The notes beneath the pieces are model-generated. The model searched no databases. It saw nothing but the letters and a program-made list of their open reading frames with translations, and was not told the origin of the DNA. Source: an uncultured Oscillibacter sp. (lineage in GTDB: Bacteria; Bacillota; Clostridia; Oscillospirales; Oscillospiraceae). From it: a stretch of 34,954 nucleotides of DNA. The stretch spans positions 1 to 34,954 of the forward strand of contig UQMC01000002.1 of assembly GCA_900542115.1 (NCBI GenBank), written 5' to 3'. The translations under genes were made by a program, and so were the position numbers. Positions 23,147-32,535 of the stretch are shown one piece after another (positions within the stretch are counted from its first letter, which is position 1; each line of letters begins with the position of its first letter).

Positions 23147-24646
23147 TCAGCCCTGATTGCCGAAGTAGTAGTTGAAGATATCCCACGGATTGCTGTAATA
23201 GCCATTGCCGCCGTTATAGGAGCCGTTGTTGGAATTGCTGTTATTGTTCTGGCTCTGCTGGGACTGGCTGTTGTTGTCCGTGGCCTGATCCGCAGGCACG
23301 GCGCCCCACGTCACGGAGACGTCCTGCTGCTTACCGTCACGGTAAATGGTGAACGTGGATTCATCACCGGCGGAATACTTCTTCTTCAGGGCCACCAGGT
23401 CCTGATAGGAGTCCACATCCGTACCGTCGATCTTCATGATAACATCGCCCATCTTGAGACCCGCCTTGTCAGCGGCGCTACCATCCTCCACGGAGTAGAT
23501 GAACACGCCCTTGGTAACATCATAGCGATACTGGGCGGCCATCTGCTCATTCATGGTGCCGGGGGTGATGCCAAGATATGCCTTGTTGCTGACATAGCCG
23601 TTGGTCATGATATCCTGAATCATAGCCGCCACATCGTTGATAGGGATGGCGAAGCCCAGACCCTCAACGCTCTGGCTTGCATAGCTGGAATACTTGGCGG
23701 ACACAATGCCCACAACCTCGCCGTACTCGTTGAACAGCGGGCCGCCGGAGTTGCCGGGATTAATAGCCGCCGTGACCTGAATCATGTTGAAGGGAGTTCC
23801 GTCTACATCAATAGCGCGGTTCACCGAGGAAGCAATGCCCTCACTCATGGAAAACGTCAGCTCGCCCAGCGGGTTGCCGATAGCCAGGATGTGATCGCCC
23901 ACATTCAGGCTGTCGCTGTCGCCCAGCGTTACGTTAGGCAGGTTTTCGGCCTCGATCTTGATGACGGCAATATCGTAGTCCTCGTCGCCGCCGATATACT
24001 GGGCGTCATAGCTGTCGCCATTATACAGCGTGACCTTCACGGTATCGGCGTCGCCTACCACATGGTAATTGGTGACGATATAGCCATCCGGCGTCAGGAT
24101 GAAGCCGGAACCGGCGCCAGCGGTCTGTGTGGTCTGGCCAAAGAAGTTAGGGTCAGAGGTGGCAGTGATGTTGATGGACACCACGCTGTTGACGTTGGCG
24201 GCGTACAACTCCGCGTCCGTCATGGCGGTTTTCCCGTCCACGGTCTTGACTTGAATTTCCGTGGGCCTGCGGTTGGAGACATTCACCTCTGTGGTATCGC
24301 TGTTGGACCGGTTGCTCACAAGGTACGCCGTGCCGCCGCCTACCAAGCCGCCCAACAGGGCGCACACCAGCGCCAAGGACGCGACCTTCATGCCGACACG
24401 GCTCTTTGCGGACTTGTGCTGGGGCTGCTGTCCGCCTGCCGGGCCATAGCCGGTGGGCTGGCTCTGCGGCTGCACATTGTCCTGGCTCTGCGCCTGCTGC
24501 TCGCCCTGCGCCTGTTTGGCCTGCTGCTGACGGTAGCTGTTGATCTGCTCGTCTACGCTGGGCTGCTTTGCGTCATAGCGCTGGCCCGGCTCCGTACCGT
24601 CCTTGCGGTATGTGTAGTGATACAAATTATTTTCATCGTTATACAT
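23147..24646 (-). CDS. HtrA/DegP-type membrane-anchored serine protease
   Basis: A 499-residue surface quality-control protease. A Gln-rich cytoplasmic N-terminus (1-85) is followed by one membrane helix (about 86-110). The trypsin-like domain carries the triad His195 (NYHVV), Asp225 (DYDIAV) and Ser300 (NPGNSGGPL). One PDZ domain (about 355-450) is followed by an Asn/Ser/Gly-rich tail. This is the standard Gram-positive HtrA layout. The ATG at 24646 is backed by AAGGAGG eight bases upstream. A TATACT -10 (minus strand, 24720-24715) lies upstream without a clear -35. It is divergent from the FAD-dehydrogenase gene. No two-component partner such as CssRS is adjacent. Confidence 0.95.
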   Translation of the reverse strand: MYNDENNLYHYTYRKDGTEPGQRYDAKQPSVDEQINSYRQQQAKQAQGEQQAQSQDNVQPQSQPTGYGPAGGQQPQHKSAKSRVGMKVASLALVCALLGGLVGGGTAYLVSNRSNSDTTEVNVSNRRPTEIQVKTVDGKTAMTDAELYAANVNSVVSINITATSDPNFFGQTTQTAGAGSGFILTPDGYIVTNYHVVGDADTVKVTLYNGDSYDAQYIGGDEDYDIAVIKIEAENLPNVTLGDSDSLNVGDHILAIGNPLGELTFSMSEGIASSVNRAIDVDGTPFNMIQVTAAINPGNSGGPLFNEYGEVVGIVSAKYSSYASQSVEGLGFAIPINDVAAMIQDIMTNGYVSNKAYLGITPGTMNEQMAAQYRYDVTKGVFIYSVEDGSAADKAGLKMGDVIMKIDGTDVDSYQDLVALKKKYSAGDESTFTIYRDGKQQDVSVTWGAVPADQATDNNSQSQQSQNNNSNSNNGSYNGGNGYYSNPWDIFNYYFGNQG

Positions 24647-24794
24647 AAGTCAAACCTCCTTGAGATCGGTGGCCGGAGTTCCGGCCCGCCGGGGACTTCC
24701 TTAACTTTGACTGTAGTATAGGCCGGAAATCTTAAAACTGCCTGAAAAATTTTTAAAGCAATTATGAACCATGCTTTCTCTTTTCCGCAGAGTG

Positions 24795-24803
24795 TGCTAA
24801 AAT
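24795..24803 (+). promoter_or_regulatory. Extended -10 promoter of the FAD-dehydrogenase gene
   Basis: TGTGC then TAAAAT (24798-24803), a TRTG-extended -10 element with no convincing -35. It is 30 bases upstream of the ATG. Confidence 0.6.
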
Positions 24804-24833
24804 TCTTCTATCAATTCCCTTGGAGGTACTCTC

Positions 24834-26432
24834 ATGCTGCGAATCGAAAATCTGAAGCTCCCGCCCGGCAGCGGTGACGCCGCACTGCGCGCGCAGGTCC
24901 TAAAGGTGCTGCGGCTCCCGGAGGAACGCCTGCTGGCGCTGCGAATCCTGCGCCGCAGCATTGACGCCCGGGAGGGGGTCCATTGGGTCTATACGGTGGA
25001 GGCCGAGACCGCCAACGAGGACGCTGTGCTCCGCCGCTGCCGGGACAAGCGGGTATCCTGCGCAGAGCCACGGCCCGCTTATCGGCTGCCGCAAGTCGTT
25101 CCCACCCCGGACTGTCCCCCGGTCATTGTGGGAGCCGGACCCGCGGGACTGTTCGCCGCGCTGGTACTGGCCCGGGCCGGTGCCCGTCCCATTTTATTGG
25201 AACGTGGCCGCCGGGTGGAGGAACGCACCGCCGATGTAGAGCGCTTCTGGTCCACCGGGGCGCTGGACCTCACCAGTAACGTCCAGTTCGGCGAGGGCGG
25301 CGCCGGTGCGTTTTCCGACGGAAAGCTGAATACCGGCACCAAGGACATCCGACACCGTTTTATTTTAGAGGAGCTGGTAAAGTGCGGCGCACCGGCGGAC
25401 ATTCTGATCGACGCCAAGCCCCATATCGGCACGGATTACCTGCACATCGCCCTGAAAAATCTGCGGCAGGAGCTATTGGACGCCAGGACGGACCTCCGCT
25501 TTGAGAGCCAGCTCACCGATTTGGATATCCGGGACGGTGCGCTGCGGAAAATCACGGTCTCCGGTCCCGAGGGAACCTACACGCTCCCTTGCCAAAACCT
25601 GATTCTCTGTCCCGGCCATTCTGCCCGGGACACCTTTGAAATGCTGTACCGCCGGGGCGTTCCCATGGAGGCTAAGCCCTTTGCCGTGGGCGTCCGCATT
25701 GAGCAGCGGCAAGCAGACTGCGACGCCGCCCAATACAAGCAGTACGCCGGACATCCGGGCCTCCCGGCCTCCACGTACAAGCTGAGCTGTCATCTTTCCA
25801 ACGGCCGGGGCGTATTTTCCTTCTGCGTCTGCCCCGGCGGGCAGGTGGTGGCCGCCGCGTCAGAGGAAAACCGGGTGGTGACCAACGGCATGAGCGAATT
25901 TGCCCGGGACCAGGAAAACATCAACGGCGCGCTGCTGGTGAACATCACGCCGGAGGATTTCGGCGGCGAAAGCCCCTTGGCGGGCATTGCATTCCAGCGG
26001 CGGCTGGAGGCCGCTGCCTACCGCGCCGGTCAAGGCGGATACCTTGCCCCCTCGCAGCGGGTGGAGGATTTTCTGCTAAACCGCCCCTCTGCGGGGCCGG
26101 GGCGCGTCAAACCCAGCTATCGCCCCGGTGTGACATGGACAAATCTCCAGGACTGTCTGCCGGACTTTGTGGCCGAGTCCATCGCGGAGGCGCTGCCGAT
26201 TTTGGGCCGCAAGCTGCGGGGCTATGACCAGCCGGACGCTGTGCTCACCGCTGTGGAGAGCCGCAGCTCCTCTCCGGTGCGCCTTTTGCGGGACACCGAT
26301 TGCCAGTCTCCCATTCGGGGGCTGTATCCCTGCGGCGAGGGCGGCGGCTGGGCCGGGGGAATCCTCTCCGCCGCTGCGGATGGGATGCGCTGCGCTGAGC
26401 AAATCTGCAATGCGCTGAACCAAGAAGCCTGA
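24834..26432 (+). CDS. FAD-dependent dehydrogenase of the COG2509 type
   Basis: A 532-residue flavoprotein. The N-terminal ~90 residues form the small domain typical of this group (RIENLKLP start, and RRSIDAR). The FAD-binding Rossmann motif VIVGAGPAGLFAA follows at 97-109. The FGEGGAGAFSDGKLNTG block and the C-terminal PCGEGGGWAGGILSAAADG flavin-contact block are both conserved in this family. It is cytosolic with no signal. The family is widespread in Firmicutes and usually annotated only as uncharacterised FAD-dehydrogenase; I assign no substrate. GGAGG is seven bases before the ATG. A D-2-hydroxyacid dehydrogenase follows after 54 bases and may be co-transcribed. Confidence 0.88.
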   Translation: MLRIENLKLPPGSGDAALRAQVLKVLRLPEERLLALRILRRSIDAREGVHWVYTVEAETANEDAVLRRCRDKRVSCAEPRPAYRLPQVVPTPDCPPVIVGAGPAGLFAALVLARAGARPILLERGRRVEERTADVERFWSTGALDLTSNVQFGEGGAGAFSDGKLNTGTKDIRHRFILEELVKCGAPADILIDAKPHIGTDYLHIALKNLRQELLDARTDLRFESQLTDLDIRDGALRKITVSGPEGTYTLPCQNLILCPGHSARDTFEMLYRRGVPMEAKPFAVGVRIEQRQADCDAAQYKQYAGHPGLPASTYKLSCHLSNGRGVFSFCVCPGGQVVAAASEENRVVTNGMSEFARDQENINGALLVNITPEDFGGESPLAGIAFQRRLEAAAYRAGQGGYLAPSQRVEDFLLNRPSAGPGRVKPSYRPGVTWTNLQDCLPDFVAESIAEALPILGRKLRGYDQPDAVLTAVESRSSSPVRLLRDTDCQSPIRGLYPCGEGGGWAGGILSAAADGMRCAEQICNALNQEA

Positions 26433-26486
26433 AAAGCTATTTTACTTTCCTATATGTTCACTTTTCCACGCTGAAAGGAGTCATTT

Positions 26487-27464
26487 ATGAGCCGTGATAT
26501 CTGCATTTTCCAGAGCTTTCTGACCCCGGCACACAAGGCGCAGATCACCGCCGCCGCAGAGGCGGCTGGCATGACGCCGTATTTCTTCACAAAGGACCAG
26601 TTTAACGCCGCCCGCGACTGCGTGCAGCACTGCGAGGTTCTCTACGCCGCCTCCCCGGACCTGCTCCGCACCGCGCCCGCCACACTGAAATGGTACTGCG
26701 CCTCCTCCGCCGGGTTAGACGCCTATTGCAGGGATGAAAGCCTTTTCGCCAACCCAAACTGCCTTTTGAGCAACAGCAACGCCTACGGCGTGACCATTGC
26801 GGAGCACACCATTATGGTAACGCTGATGCTGCTGCGGCAGATGCCCGCCTATCTGGATGCCGCCCGGGCGCACCGCTGGGCTGCCCCGGCGCCGGTACGC
26901 TCCATTCACGGCTGCCGTGTCACAATTTTAGGCACCGGCGATCTCGGCGGCAATATTGCCCGCCGGATGCGAGGCATGGGCGCTGAAAAAATCATCGGCC
27001 TCAGCCGCAGTGGAAAGGCCCGGGAGGCCGGCATTTTCGATGAGACCTACCCTATCTCTCAGTTGGACCGTCTGCTGTCGGACGCAGAGCTGCTGGTCAT
27101 GGCGCTTCCCAATACACCGGAGACGGTGAATATTCTCAACCGCGAGCGAATTGCCCGTCTGCCGAAGGAGGCCATTGTCATCAATGTGGGCCGGGGCAAC
27201 GCACTGGATCAAGCGGCGCTGGCCGAGGCCCTGAACACCGACCACATTGCCGGCGCCGCGCTGGACGTTGTCGACCCGGAGCCGCTGCCGGAAAATGACC
27301 CCCTGTGGGACACCAAGCATCTGATTTTGACGCCCCACATTTCCGGCAACCTGACGCTGGGCTATACCTGTGACCGGAATGTGGAGCTGTTCTGCGAGGA
27401 CCTTGCCAACTACGCCGCTGGGCGGCCTCTATCCCACCTTGTAGACCGGAAGCGGGGCTATTGA
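26487..27464 (+). CDS. D-isomer-specific 2-hydroxyacid dehydrogenase
   Basis: A 325-residue NAD(P)-dependent reductase of 2-oxoacids to D-2-hydroxyacids. The nucleotide-binding motif is GTGDLGG (149-155). The catalytic set is Arg236 (NVGRG), Glu265 (DPEPLP) and His284 (TPHISG). After the second strand the sequence reads GLSRSG instead of ending in an acidic residue, which favours NADP over NAD. The substrate is not apparent: glyoxylate/hydroxypyruvate or branched 2-oxoacids are possible. A link to the hydroxyacid racemase at the left end is speculative because they are 24 kb apart. AAAGGAG lies six bases before the ATG. Confidence 0.92.
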   Translation: MSRDICIFQSFLTPAHKAQITAAAEAAGMTPYFFTKDQFNAARDCVQHCEVLYAASPDLLRTAPATLKWYCASSAGLDAYCRDESLFANPNCLLSNSNAYGVTIAEHTIMVTLMLLRQMPAYLDAARAHRWAAPAPVRSIHGCRVTILGTGDLGGNIARRMRGMGAEKIIGLSRSGKAREAGIFDETYPISQLDRLLSDAELLVMALPNTPETVNILNRERIARLPKEAIVINVGRGNALDQAALAEALNTDHIAGAALDVVDPEPLPENDPLWDTKHLILTPHISGNLTLGYTCDRNVELFCEDLANYAAGRPLSHLVDRKRGY

Positions 27465-27523
27465 CCCCGGTGCTGCCCCATGTGACCACCGCCGGATTTC
27501 GTTCTTTTCTCAAAAAAAACGCT

Positions 27524-27559
27524 AAAAATCCCCCAAGGACATTCCTTGGGGGATTTTTT
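27524..27559. terminator. Bidirectional terminator between the hydroxyacid dehydrogenase gene and rny
   Basis: A 16-base perfect stem (27524-27539 with 27543-27558) with a CAT loop, A-run on the left and T-run on the right, so it works for both convergent genes. Confidence 0.95.
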
Positions 27560-27569
27560 CGGCCGTTTA

Positions 27570-29111
27570 TTACTTTGCGTATTCGACGCATTTCGTTTCC
27601 CGAATCAAATTTACCTTGATCTGACCGGGATATTCCATTTCTTCCTCAATCTTCTTTGCAAGGTCATGAGCCAGAATAATCATCTGATCCTCGCTGACCT
27701 GCTCGGGCTTCACCATGACCCGCACCTCGCGGCCGGCCTGAATGGCATACGCTTTCTCAACGCCCTGGAACGAGGACGCAATGCTCTCCAACTGCTCCAG
27801 CCGCTTGATGTAGTTCTCCAGATTCTCGCGGCGGGCACCGGGACGGGCTGCGGAAATGGCATCCGCCGCCTGAACGAGGCACGCGATGATGGTGCGGGGC
27901 TCCACATCGTTGTGGTGGGCCTCGATGGCGTGGATGATTTCTTCCTTCTCCTTGTACTTCCGGGCAAATTCCACGCCCAACTGCACATGGGTGCCCTCCA
28001 TCTCGTGATCCACGGCCTTGCCGAGATCGTGGAGCAGACCGGCGCGCTTGGCGGTCTGGACATCGGCACCCAATTCGGCGGCCATCATGCCGGCGATGTG
28101 GGACACCTCAATGGAGTGCTGCAGAACGTTCTGGCCGTAGCTGGTGCGGTAATGCAGGCGGCCCAGTATCTTCACCAGCTCCGGGTGGAGATTGCGGACG
28201 CCGCACTCAAACATGGCCCGCTCGCCCTCGGCCTTGATGGTGGCCTCCACCTCGCGGCGGGCCTTTTCCACCATTTCCTCAATGTGAGTAGGATGGATAC
28301 GGCCATCGGCAATAAGCTTTTCCAGCGCCAGCCGGGCGATCTCCCTGCGGACCGGCTCGAAGCAGGAGACGGTGATGGCCTCCGGTGTATCGTCGATGAT
28401 GAGGTCCACGCCGGTCAGCGTCTCGATGGTGCGGATATTGCGGCCCTCACGGCCGATGATACGGCCCTTCATCTCGTCATTGGGCAGGGGAACCACACTG
28501 ACGGTCAGCTCGGCCACGGAGTCCGCCGCGCAGCGCTGGATGGCCTGAGCCACCACCTCGCGGGCGCGGGTCTCGCACTCCTCCTTCATCTGGGACTCCA
28601 CCTCTTTGATCTTGAGGGCAGTCTCATGGGTCACTTCGCTCTCCACCTGCTCAATGAGGTATGCTTTGGCCTCATCCGCGGTAAAGCCGGAGATTTTTTC
28701 CAGCATCGCCGTCTGGCTCTGCTTAATGGTTTGAATCTCCTCCTGTTCCTTTTCCATAGCGGCGTGCTTCTGTGCAAGGGATTCTTCTTTTTTCTCAATG
28801 GTCTCCAGCTTGCGGTCCAGATTTTCTTCCTTCTGCTGCAAGCGGTTTTCCTGCCTTTGCAGATCGGCTCTGCGGGATTTTTCTTCCTTCTCGTAGTCAG
28901 TGCGGCTTTTGAGAATCTCCTCCTTGGCCTCCAGCAGCGCTTCCTTCTTCTTGGTCTCGGCGCTCTTGATTGCCTCATTTACAATGCGCCGGCCTTCTTC
29001 TTCGGCGCTGGAGATTTCCTTTTCAGATACCCTTTTCCGATAATTGATTCCGAGGGGGAAGAAAATCACAGCGCCCACCACAAAGGCAACGATGCCGATG
29101 AGGTAAGTCAT
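27570..29111 (-). CDS. rny: Ribonuclease Y
   Basis: A membrane-anchored endoribonuclease that initiates mRNA decay. The 513 residues show the full architecture: an N-terminal membrane helix (about 3-22), a long charged coiled coil (about 28-205), a KH RNA-binding domain with [12 protein letters not shown] (216-227), and an HD phosphohydrolase domain with His361-Asp362 in LLHDLGK and a further HH near 400. The ATG at 29111 follows GGAAGGAAG; in-frame sequence upstream to 29174 has no family match. It is transcribed alone from a TTGACA promoter. In this family the protein is cytoplasm-facing. Confidence 0.97.
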   Translation of the reverse strand: MTYLIGIVAFVVGAVIFFPLGINYRKRVSEKEISSAEEEGRRIVNEAIKSAETKKKEALLEAKEEILKSRTDYEKEEKSRRADLQRQENRLQQKEENLDRKLETIEKKEESLAQKHAAMEKEQEEIQTIKQSQTAMLEKISGFTADEAKAYLIEQVESEVTHETALKIKEVESQMKEECETRAREVVAQAIQRCAADSVAELTVSVVPLPNDEMKGRIIGREGRNIRTIETLTGVDLIIDDTPEAITVSCFEPVRREIARLALEKLIADGRIHPTHIEEMVEKARREVEATIKAEGERAMFECGVRNLHPELVKILGRLHYRTSYGQNVLQHSIEVSHIAGMMAAELGADVQTAKRAGLLHDLGKAVDHEMEGTHVQLGVEFARKYKEKEEIIHAIEAHHNDVEPRTIIACLVQAADAISAARPGARRENLENYIKRLEQLESIASSFQGVEKAYAIQAGREVRVMVKPEQVSEDQMIILAHDLAKKIEEEMEYPGQIKVNLIRETKCVEYAK

Positions 29112-29247
29112 ACAGTGTACTTCCTTCCTTTTCTTTCGGTGTAAAAAACACCATAAAATTACCGTCCGGCTCACCGCAGGGCCAACCGGTACGGTTCAGA
29201 ACACAAACAGGCGGGCACCCCTTTGCCGCCTATAATGATCCCTTTAT

Positions 29248-29276
29248 AGTTTAATCAGATGCATCGGCGATGTCAA
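29248..29276 (-). promoter_or_regulatory. Promoter of rny
   Basis: Minus-strand TTGACA (29276-29271), a 17-base spacer and TAAACT (29253-29248). The leader to the rny ATG is about 130 bases and includes an RNase-Y-independent stretch with no recognised motif. Confidence 0.75.
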
Positions 29277-29306
29277 GCCATTTACCGTAAATTTGCCGCC
29301 GTGTTT

Positions 29307-30053
29307 TTATGGAATTTCAATAAAGGCGGCTGCGGCATAGCCCGTCTGTCCATTGTACTCCACCACGTACCACCCCTGCCATTCGCCGTAAACCGTCACC
29401 TCCGCGCCATTGGGGAGATTGGCAATGACCGTGCCGGTGGAAGACGGTTTGCTCCGCAGATTCAGCGTTCCGTAGCTCAATCGCACCACGCCCCGGGCCG
29501 GGTCCATGGGCGCGATGAACGGAATGCCGAAATACTCCGTCAGCGCCCGTACCAGTTGGCGGGCAATGTCCTCCACATGGCCCTCGACCCACAGGGCGTC
29601 GGAATAGTTATCATGATAGCCGATCTCCACCAGCACCGCCGGGAACCGGGACCGGGACACCTCTCCCAGTGCGGTGGTAGGGCGGGTGGTGACCTTGTCG
29701 GGCAGCGGGTAGATCTCCCGCAGATTTTTGGCGATCAGCTCCGCGCCACGCTGTCCGCCGCTGCTGCCCGGATAGTAAAACGCAATGATTCCCCGGGTGG
29801 AACTTTGCGGCTCCCCATTGCCGATGGCGTTGGAGTGCAGCGCCAGATAAAAGTCGTAATAGCCGCTGTTGGCCTCCCGGATGGCGGCAGCGGCGGAGCC
29901 GTTCGGGTCATTGCGACGGTAGCGGATGGCGTTGGACCGCAGATACGGCTCCATAGCGTCCACGATCCGGTTCATCCAGTATTCCTCGCTGCCGCTGCCG
30001 GTGACATAAGGGTTCCAGTCCTGTGTAGACGGGCTTAAATAAACAATGGGCAT
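29307..30053 (-). CDS. N-acetylmuramoyl-L-alanine amidase-like protein with SH3 domain
   Basis: A 248-residue two-domain protein. Residues 1-178 resemble Amidase_3 catalytic domains: a Glu pair at 23-24, His73 in LALHSNA and Glu143 in VLVEIGYHDN. Residues 188-248 form a bacterial SH3 domain (LNLRSKPSSTGTVIANLPNGAEV...), which usually binds cell wall. The canonical first metal motif (PGHGG) is replaced by LSPSTQ at 6-11, so one zinc ligand appears to be missing or supplied differently. There is no signal peptide, unlike most autolysins, so release by lysis, in the mother cell, or by a nonclassical route must be considered. GGAGGG lies seven bases before the ATG. It diverges from the methyltransferase gene. 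Confidence 0.85.
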   Translation of the reverse strand: MPIVYLSPSTQDWNPYVTGSGSEEYWMNRIVDAMEPYLRSNAIRYRRNDPNGSAAAAIREANSGYYDFYLALHSNAIGNGEPQSSTRGIIAFYYPGSSGGQRGAELIAKNLREIYPLPDKVTTRPTTALGEVSRSRFPAVLVEIGYHDNYSDALWVEGHVEDIARQLVRALTEYFGIPFIAPMDPARGVVRLSYGTLNLRSKPSSTGTVIANLPNGAEVTVYGEWQGWYVVEYNGQTGYAAAAFIEIP

Positions 30054-30113
30054 CAGCTTTCCCTCCCATGCAAATTCTCTCTGTCACATGGTATGGCGTT
30101 TTCCCGGCAAATG

Positions 30114-30122
30114 TGCTATACT
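30114..30122 (+). promoter_or_regulatory. Extended -10 promoter of the methyltransferase gene
   Basis: TGTGC then TATACT (30117-30122), another TRTG-extended -10 without a clear -35, 32 bases before the ATG. Confidence 0.6.
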
Positions 30123-30154
30123 GACCTCGATTTGAACACAAAGGAGCACAGCTT

Positions 30155-31384
30155 ATGAAAATGGAGCGGGGCTATCCCGTTTATACCGTCACGCCCAAGG
30201 CGGAAAACGTCATTCTGCGGGGCCATCCGTGGGTGTATGACGCGGAGATTTTAAATACGGAGGGCGAGACCGCCAACGGCGGTCTGGTGGACGTTGTCAG
30301 CAAAAAGGGGCGGTATCTGGGGACCGGCTTCCTCTCGGAGCGTTCCAAAATTCGGGTGCGGCTCATCTCCCGCAACGCCAATGACCGCTTTGACGCCGCC
30401 TTCTGGCACCGGAAGCTCCAATGGGCATGGGAGTATCGCAAATCCGTCATGGACCCGGCGGACCTGGACGCCTGCCGCATTATTTTCGGTGAGGCGGACG
30501 CCTTCCCCGGCCTGACGGTGGACAAGTTCCACGATCTGCTTAGCGTGCAGGTGCTCTCCGTAGGTATGGAAAACCTACAGGATACGCTGCTGCCCGCTTT
30601 GACGGATATTCTGCGGCAGGACGGTCAGCCCATCCGGGGCGTATTTCTGCGGAACGATGTGGCCCTCCGGGACAAGGAGGGGCTGCCCCAGGGCAAGGGC
30701 TGGTATATTCTCCCCGGCGAAACGCCGCCGGAGAGTCCCGTGGTGGAGATCACGGAAAACGGGGTCAAATATCTGGTGGACGTGGAAAACGGCCAGAAAA
30801 CCGGCTTCTTTCTGGACCAGAAATACAACCGGCGGGCGGTGGGGCGTCTGGCGGCGGGAAAAACCGTTCTGGACTGCTTCACCCACACCGGCTCCTTCGC
30901 CCTGAATGCTGCACTGGGCGGCGCCGCCTGCGTCACGGCGGTGGATGTATCGGAGGCCGCCGTGGAGATGGCCCGGGCCAATGCAGAGCGCAACGGCGTG
31001 TCCGACCGTATGGACTGTGTGGCCGCCAACGTATTCGACCTGCTGCCCCAGCTGGAAAAGGAGCCGCGGAAATATGACTTCATCATCCTCGACCCGCCGG
31101 CTTTCACCAAAAGTAGGAAAACCGTAGCCAACGCCATCACTGGGTACAAGGAGATCAACTACCGGGCCATGAAGCTGCTGCCCCGGGGCGGGTATCTGGC
31201 CACCTGCTCCTGCTCCCATTTTGCCACGGCGGAAAAGTTCGAGGCCATGCTCCGCTCCGCCGCTCATGACGCCGGGGTGCAGCTCCGGCAGATCGAGGCG
31301 CGGCAGCAATCCTGCGACCATCCCATCCTCTGGGGCGTGGAGGAAACGGATTATCTGAAGTTTTATCTATTCCAAATCGTATAA
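30155..31384 (+). CDS. RlmI-like class I SAM-dependent RNA cytosine-C5 methyltransferase
   Basis: A 409-residue enzyme with an N-terminal PUA-like RNA-binding domain (about 8-75; the RGHPWVYDAEI start is typical), a linker domain, and a Rossmann methyltransferase domain. SAM motif I is LDCFTHTGSF (239-248), motif IV DPPAF (313-317), and motif VI contains CSCSH (351-355) with the cysteine used in C5-cytosine chemistry. Homologues methylate 23S rRNA (RlmI, C1962 in E. coli). The exact target base here is inferred. AAAGGAG lies eight bases before the ATG. It is a single gene with two terminators after it. Confidence 0.92.
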   Translation: MKMERGYPVYTVTPKAENVILRGHPWVYDAEILNTEGETANGGLVDVVSKKGRYLGTGFLSERSKIRVRLISRNANDRFDAAFWHRKLQWAWEYRKSVMDPADLDACRIIFGEADAFPGLTVDKFHDLLSVQVLSVGMENLQDTLLPALTDILRQDGQPIRGVFLRNDVALRDKEGLPQGKGWYILPGETPPESPVVEITENGVKYLVDVENGQKTGFFLDQKYNRRAVGRLAAGKTVLDCFTHTGSFALNAALGGAACVTAVDVSEAAVEMARANAERNGVSDRMDCVAANVFDLLPQLEKEPRKYDFIILDPPAFTKSRKTVANAITGYKEINYRAMKLLPRGGYLATCSCSHFATAEKFEAMLRSAAHDAGVQLRQIEARQQSCDHPILWGVEETDYLKFYLFQIV

Positions 31385-31402
31385 ATTTTATCGTAATATA
31401 CA

Positions 31403-31439
31403 GAAAGGATTCGAATGCTGCCGCATTCGGGTCCTTTTT
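31403..31439 (+). terminator. First terminator after the methyltransferase gene
   Basis: An AAAGGA...TTCGAATGC arm pairs with GCATTCG...TCCTTTTT around a TGCC loop; two bases bulge. Five T's follow. It starts 19 bases after the stop. Confidence 0.8.
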
Positions 31440-31467
31440 GTCTGTCTTGGGTGCAATCAAACGAATT

Positions 31468-31500
31468 GCCCCGGCACGGCTTGTGCCGGGGCGATTTTTT
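31468..31500 (+). terminator. Second, stronger terminator in tandem
   Basis: A 10-base GC-rich stem GCCCCGGCAC/GTGCCGGGGC with a 5-base loop, followed by GATTTTTT. It points away from the methyltransferase and stops 15 bases before the end of the convergent membrane-protein gene. Confidence 0.88.
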
Positions 31501-31514
31501 CTGTTAAAATTTTT

Positions 31515-32012
31515 TCAGGAATCTTCAGCCGAAGCCGGCGCTGTTGGTTCCTCTGCCGCTTTCGCCCTTCTGCCGAATGGAACAAACAGGAACGGCGCCG
31601 CCCAGAACACTATGGCCGATACCCATTGCTTCACATTCCATCGGTATAATAGCTGTGAGATTACATCACACCAAGCCATGCTCTCCGAATACCCGATACT
31701 CAGCCAGCCGATTTGGGTAAGCTGCGCCGCAAGTCCCCACACCGCGCAAAGTACAAACATGACGCCCGCGGAAAACAGCAGTTCACCTCTGGTCCGTTTT
31801 CGGAAAAACAACAGACCGCCTGCAAGGACTGTTGCCGCAAAGAGCGCGGCGGAGATCAGCAGCCACCGCTCGTTGTTGACACTGACGCTCCCATCCGAAA
31901 GCCTGATGATGGCAAACCGTCTCCCCAGCGCAAGCTCAAGTCGAAAGCAAACCTGTCCGGCAAGGACGCAGAATACGGGAACCCTCCACCAGGCGCGTTT
32001 TGCCTCTTTCAT
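31515..32012 (-). CDS. Small integral membrane protein, function unknown
   Basis: A 165-residue protein I do not recognise. Four hydrophobic segments are visible, around residues 9-27, 50-71, 78-97 and 128-150. The C-terminus is Ala/Glu-rich and charged. The ATG at 32012 has AAAGGAG eight bases upstream; in-frame sequence further up is in the preceding intergenic region and gene. It follows a small lipoprotein gene by 47 bases and is probably in the same transcript. Confidence 0.72.
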   Translation of the reverse strand: MKEAKRAWWRVPVFCVLAGQVCFRLELALGRRFAIIRLSDGSVSVNNERWLLISAALFAATVLAGGLLFFRKRTRGELLFSAGVMFVLCAVWGLAAQLTQIGWLSIGYSESMAWCDVISQLLYRWNVKQWVSAIVFWAAPFLFVPFGRRAKAAEEPTAPASAEDS

Positions 32013-32059
32013 GTCCACGGCTCCTTTCCACTGTTGTCCGGCAGCTTTCCCGCCGCAAA

Positions 32060-32518
32060 TCAGTAGCCCCATGTCAGGAGTGTCCACGCCCCACCCTCGG
32101 AGCGGGCCAGCCACCACTGCCAGCCCTCATATTCCGTATCGGCGTCCCATGCATCCCTCTGCTCTACGGGAGAGTGAAAGCTGCTCTCAAACAGGACGCA
32201 TTGGGTGAACGGCTCCGGAGAGGTCTCCTCATCTCTCAGCTCGTTCATCCACGCAACATTTTCCTCGCTGCACGCATCGTCACCGCCGTAGGTCAGGCTG
32301 TGCAGTTCACAGCCCTCCCAAGTGGAAAATTCCACCTCGATCACCGCAATGGCATCGTCCAGCTCCTCCTTTATGTAGAGCTCAGATTCTCCGTAGTCGA
32401 TGGTAACGTCCGGTTTCTCCGCCGCCTTGTTCGGTTCGTCCGCTGTTTCCTTTTTACCGCAGCCCATCAGGCCCAACAAAAGCACGGCAGAAAGCAATCC
32501 TGCAAGCATCCATTTCAT
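32060..32518 (-). CDS. Small lipoprotein, function unknown
   Basis: A 152-residue exported protein. The signal peptide ends in LMGC (Cys20), followed by a Lys/Glu-rich linker and an acidic, Trp-rich domain (about 45-152) that ends in WWLARSEGGAWTLLTWGY. I recognise no family. The ATG at 32518 is supported by AAAGGAG and by the fit of the signal peptide. It lies behind the SLH gene terminator and ahead of a membrane protein gene. Confidence 0.78.
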   Translation of the reverse strand: MKWMLAGLLSAVLLLGLMGCGKKETADEPNKAAEKPDVTIDYGESELYIKEELDDAIAVIEVEFSTWEGCELHSLTYGGDDACSEENVAWMNELRDEETSPEPFTQCVLFESSFHSPVEQRDAWDADTEYEGWQWWLARSEGGAWTLLTWGY

Positions 32519-32535
32519 GTGACCGCTCCTTTCTG

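Noticed and set aside
27546..29144. A 532-codon open frame on the plus strand, opposite rny
   Set aside because: It is the antisense shadow of the RNase Y coiled-coil and KH/HD gene, has low-complexity Leu/His-rich composition and no ribosome site.
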